Part shown: positions 31,358 through 32,181 of the stretch, piece by piece
Position numbering within the stretch: the stretch's first letter is position 1
Layout of the letters: each line of letters begins with the position of its first letter
Assembly (NCBI GenBank): GCA_023249405.1
Contig: JAHFCR010000032.1
Location: 3,342-35,522 of the forward strand
Direction of reading: 5' to 3'
Length of the DNA: 32,181 nucleotides
Origin: Peptococcaceae bacterium
Lineage (GTDB): Bacteria; Bacillota; DSM-12270; Thermacetogeniales; Thermacetogeniaceae
Program-made: the position numbers and the translations under genes
Notes under the pieces: model-generated
Told to the model about the DNA's origin: nothing
The model's input: only the letters and a program-made list of their open reading frames with translations
Databases searched by the model: none

Positions 31358-32181
31358 CTATTTAATATCTCCCACATCCATGCTGATGTCCAGCGCCTTG
31401 ACGGAATGGGTGATGGCGCCAACCGAGATCAGGTCGACACCGGTCTCTGCCACCGCCCGGATATTGGCGGCGGTGATATTGCCCGAGGCCTCCAATCGCG
31501 CCCGGCCACCGGCCAGCTGCACCGCCTCGCGCATCAGGCCGGTGGGCATGTTGTCCAACAAAACCAGATCGGCGCCGGCATCCAGGGCCTCTTGAAGCTG
31601 AGCCAGGCTCTCCACCTCCACCTCGACCCGCACTGTATGGGGGGCCGCAGCCTGGGTGCGGCGCACGGCCGCAGCGATGCCCCCGGCCAGTTTTATATGG
31701 TTGTCCTTGATCAGGATGCCATCAAACAGACCGGCCCGGTGATTGTGACCACCGCCAGCCCGCACCGCATACTTCTCTAAAACACGCAGGCCGGGAGTGG
31801 TCTTCCGGGTGTCAACCAGGCAGGCGCCGGTACCGGAGATCAGACCGGCCAGGTACCGGGTGGCAGTGGCGATGCCGGAAAGGTGCCTCAGAAAGTTCAG
31901 GGCGGTGCGTTCCCCGGTCAACAAAGCCCGGCCGGCGCCACGCACCCTGGCAATGACGCTGCCCGGCTTCAGTTCACTGCCATCCGGCAGCAGTTCCTCA
32001 AATACTACTCCGGAATCCAGTATCTGAAAGACGCGTTCCGCCACCGGCAGGCCGGCCAGCACACCAGCTTCCTTGCTATGAATCAGGGCCACCGCGGTCG
32101 CTCCCCTGTCAACCAGAGCATCAGTCGTCAGGTCGCCTCCGCCCACATCCTCGGCCAGCGCACTCAGCACCACTTCCTCGA
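31358..32181 (-). CDS. nadC: Nicotinate-nucleotide pyrophosphorylase (carboxylating), N-terminus beyond the edge
   Basis: The frame continues past the right edge as ...EEVVLSALAEDVGGGDLTTD, so the native start is probably outside. About 274 residues are visible; only the first 10-15 are missing. It makes nicotinate mononucleotide from quinolinate and PRPP in NAD synthesis. 'TRKTTPG', 'VRAGGGHNHR' (quinolinate/PRPP binding), 'KDNHI', 'VEVEVES', 'LLDNM', 'EASGNI' and 'ISVGAITHS' are all present. First visible gene of the nadC-birA-coaX-dusB run. Confidence 0.95.
   Translation of the reverse strand, partial: EEVVLSALAEDVGGGDLTTDALVDRGATAVALIHSKEAGVLAGLPVAERVFQILDSGVVFEELLPDGSELKPGSVIARVRGAGRALLTGERTALNFLRHLSGIATATRYLAGLISGTGACLVDTRKTTPGLRVLEKYAVRAGGGHNHRAGLFDGILIKDNHIKLAGGIAAAVRRTQAAAPHTVRVEVEVESLAQLQEALDAGADLVLLDNMPTGLMREAVQLAGGRARLEASGNITAANIRAVAETGVDLISVGAITHSVKALDISMDVGDIK

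Overview
The window reads as chromosomal DNA of a GC-rich, Gram-positive, spore-former-like Clostridia (Bacillota). A Peptococcaceae/Desulfotomaculum-type relative is my best guess. The basis is S-layer-homology (SLH) domains, strong GGAGG-type ribosome binding sites, a nadC-birA-coaX-dusB block, and Bacillus-style attenuation of the trp operon. The exact genus is inference.

Left third (1-14.1 kb, all minus strand): a block of exported proteins. In transcription order these are a 1558-residue multidomain protein carrying two separate metallophosphoesterases, a purple-acid-phosphatase-like enzyme, a YibE/F-like membrane protein, a seven-bladed Vgb-type beta-propeller protein, an SLH protein, and a metallophosphoesterase cut by the left edge. 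The proteins share modules: one N-terminal Ig-like module in two of them, and one C-terminal module plus a chitobiase-C-like domain in two others. Rho-independent terminators separate several genes. Two phosphatase genes are preceded by 11-bp-phased TTAACA-like hexamers ending exactly 9 nt before a -10 box, which looks like PhoP (phosphate starvation) control.

Middle (14.2-20.8 kb): a small DUF6199-like membrane protein, DNA topoisomerase III (topB), a plus-strand group (small membrane protein, THUMP-domain RNA methyltransferase, MFS transporter) closed by a terminator, and a minus-strand EamA-family transporter.

Tryptophan operon (27.4 to 21.0 kb, minus strand): trpE-D-C-F-B-A with tight or overlapping junctions and no trpG. 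Its leader has a clear sigma-A promoter, ten (G/U)AG triplets at exact 2-nt spacing, and a terminator hairpin just before trpE. This is the layout of a TRAP (MtrB) attenuator, and with trpG missing it matches the Bacillus subtilis arrangement.

Right end (27.5-32.2 kb, minus strand): an AT-rich Phd/YefM-ParE toxin-antitoxin pair with its own promoter and operator-like palindrome, then dusB, coaX, birA and a 5'-truncated nadC. A structured interspersed repeat occurs three times (after topB, after dusB, and between trpA and the EamA gene), with paired base changes that preserve its hairpin. No rRNA, tRNA, CRISPR array or transposase was recognised.
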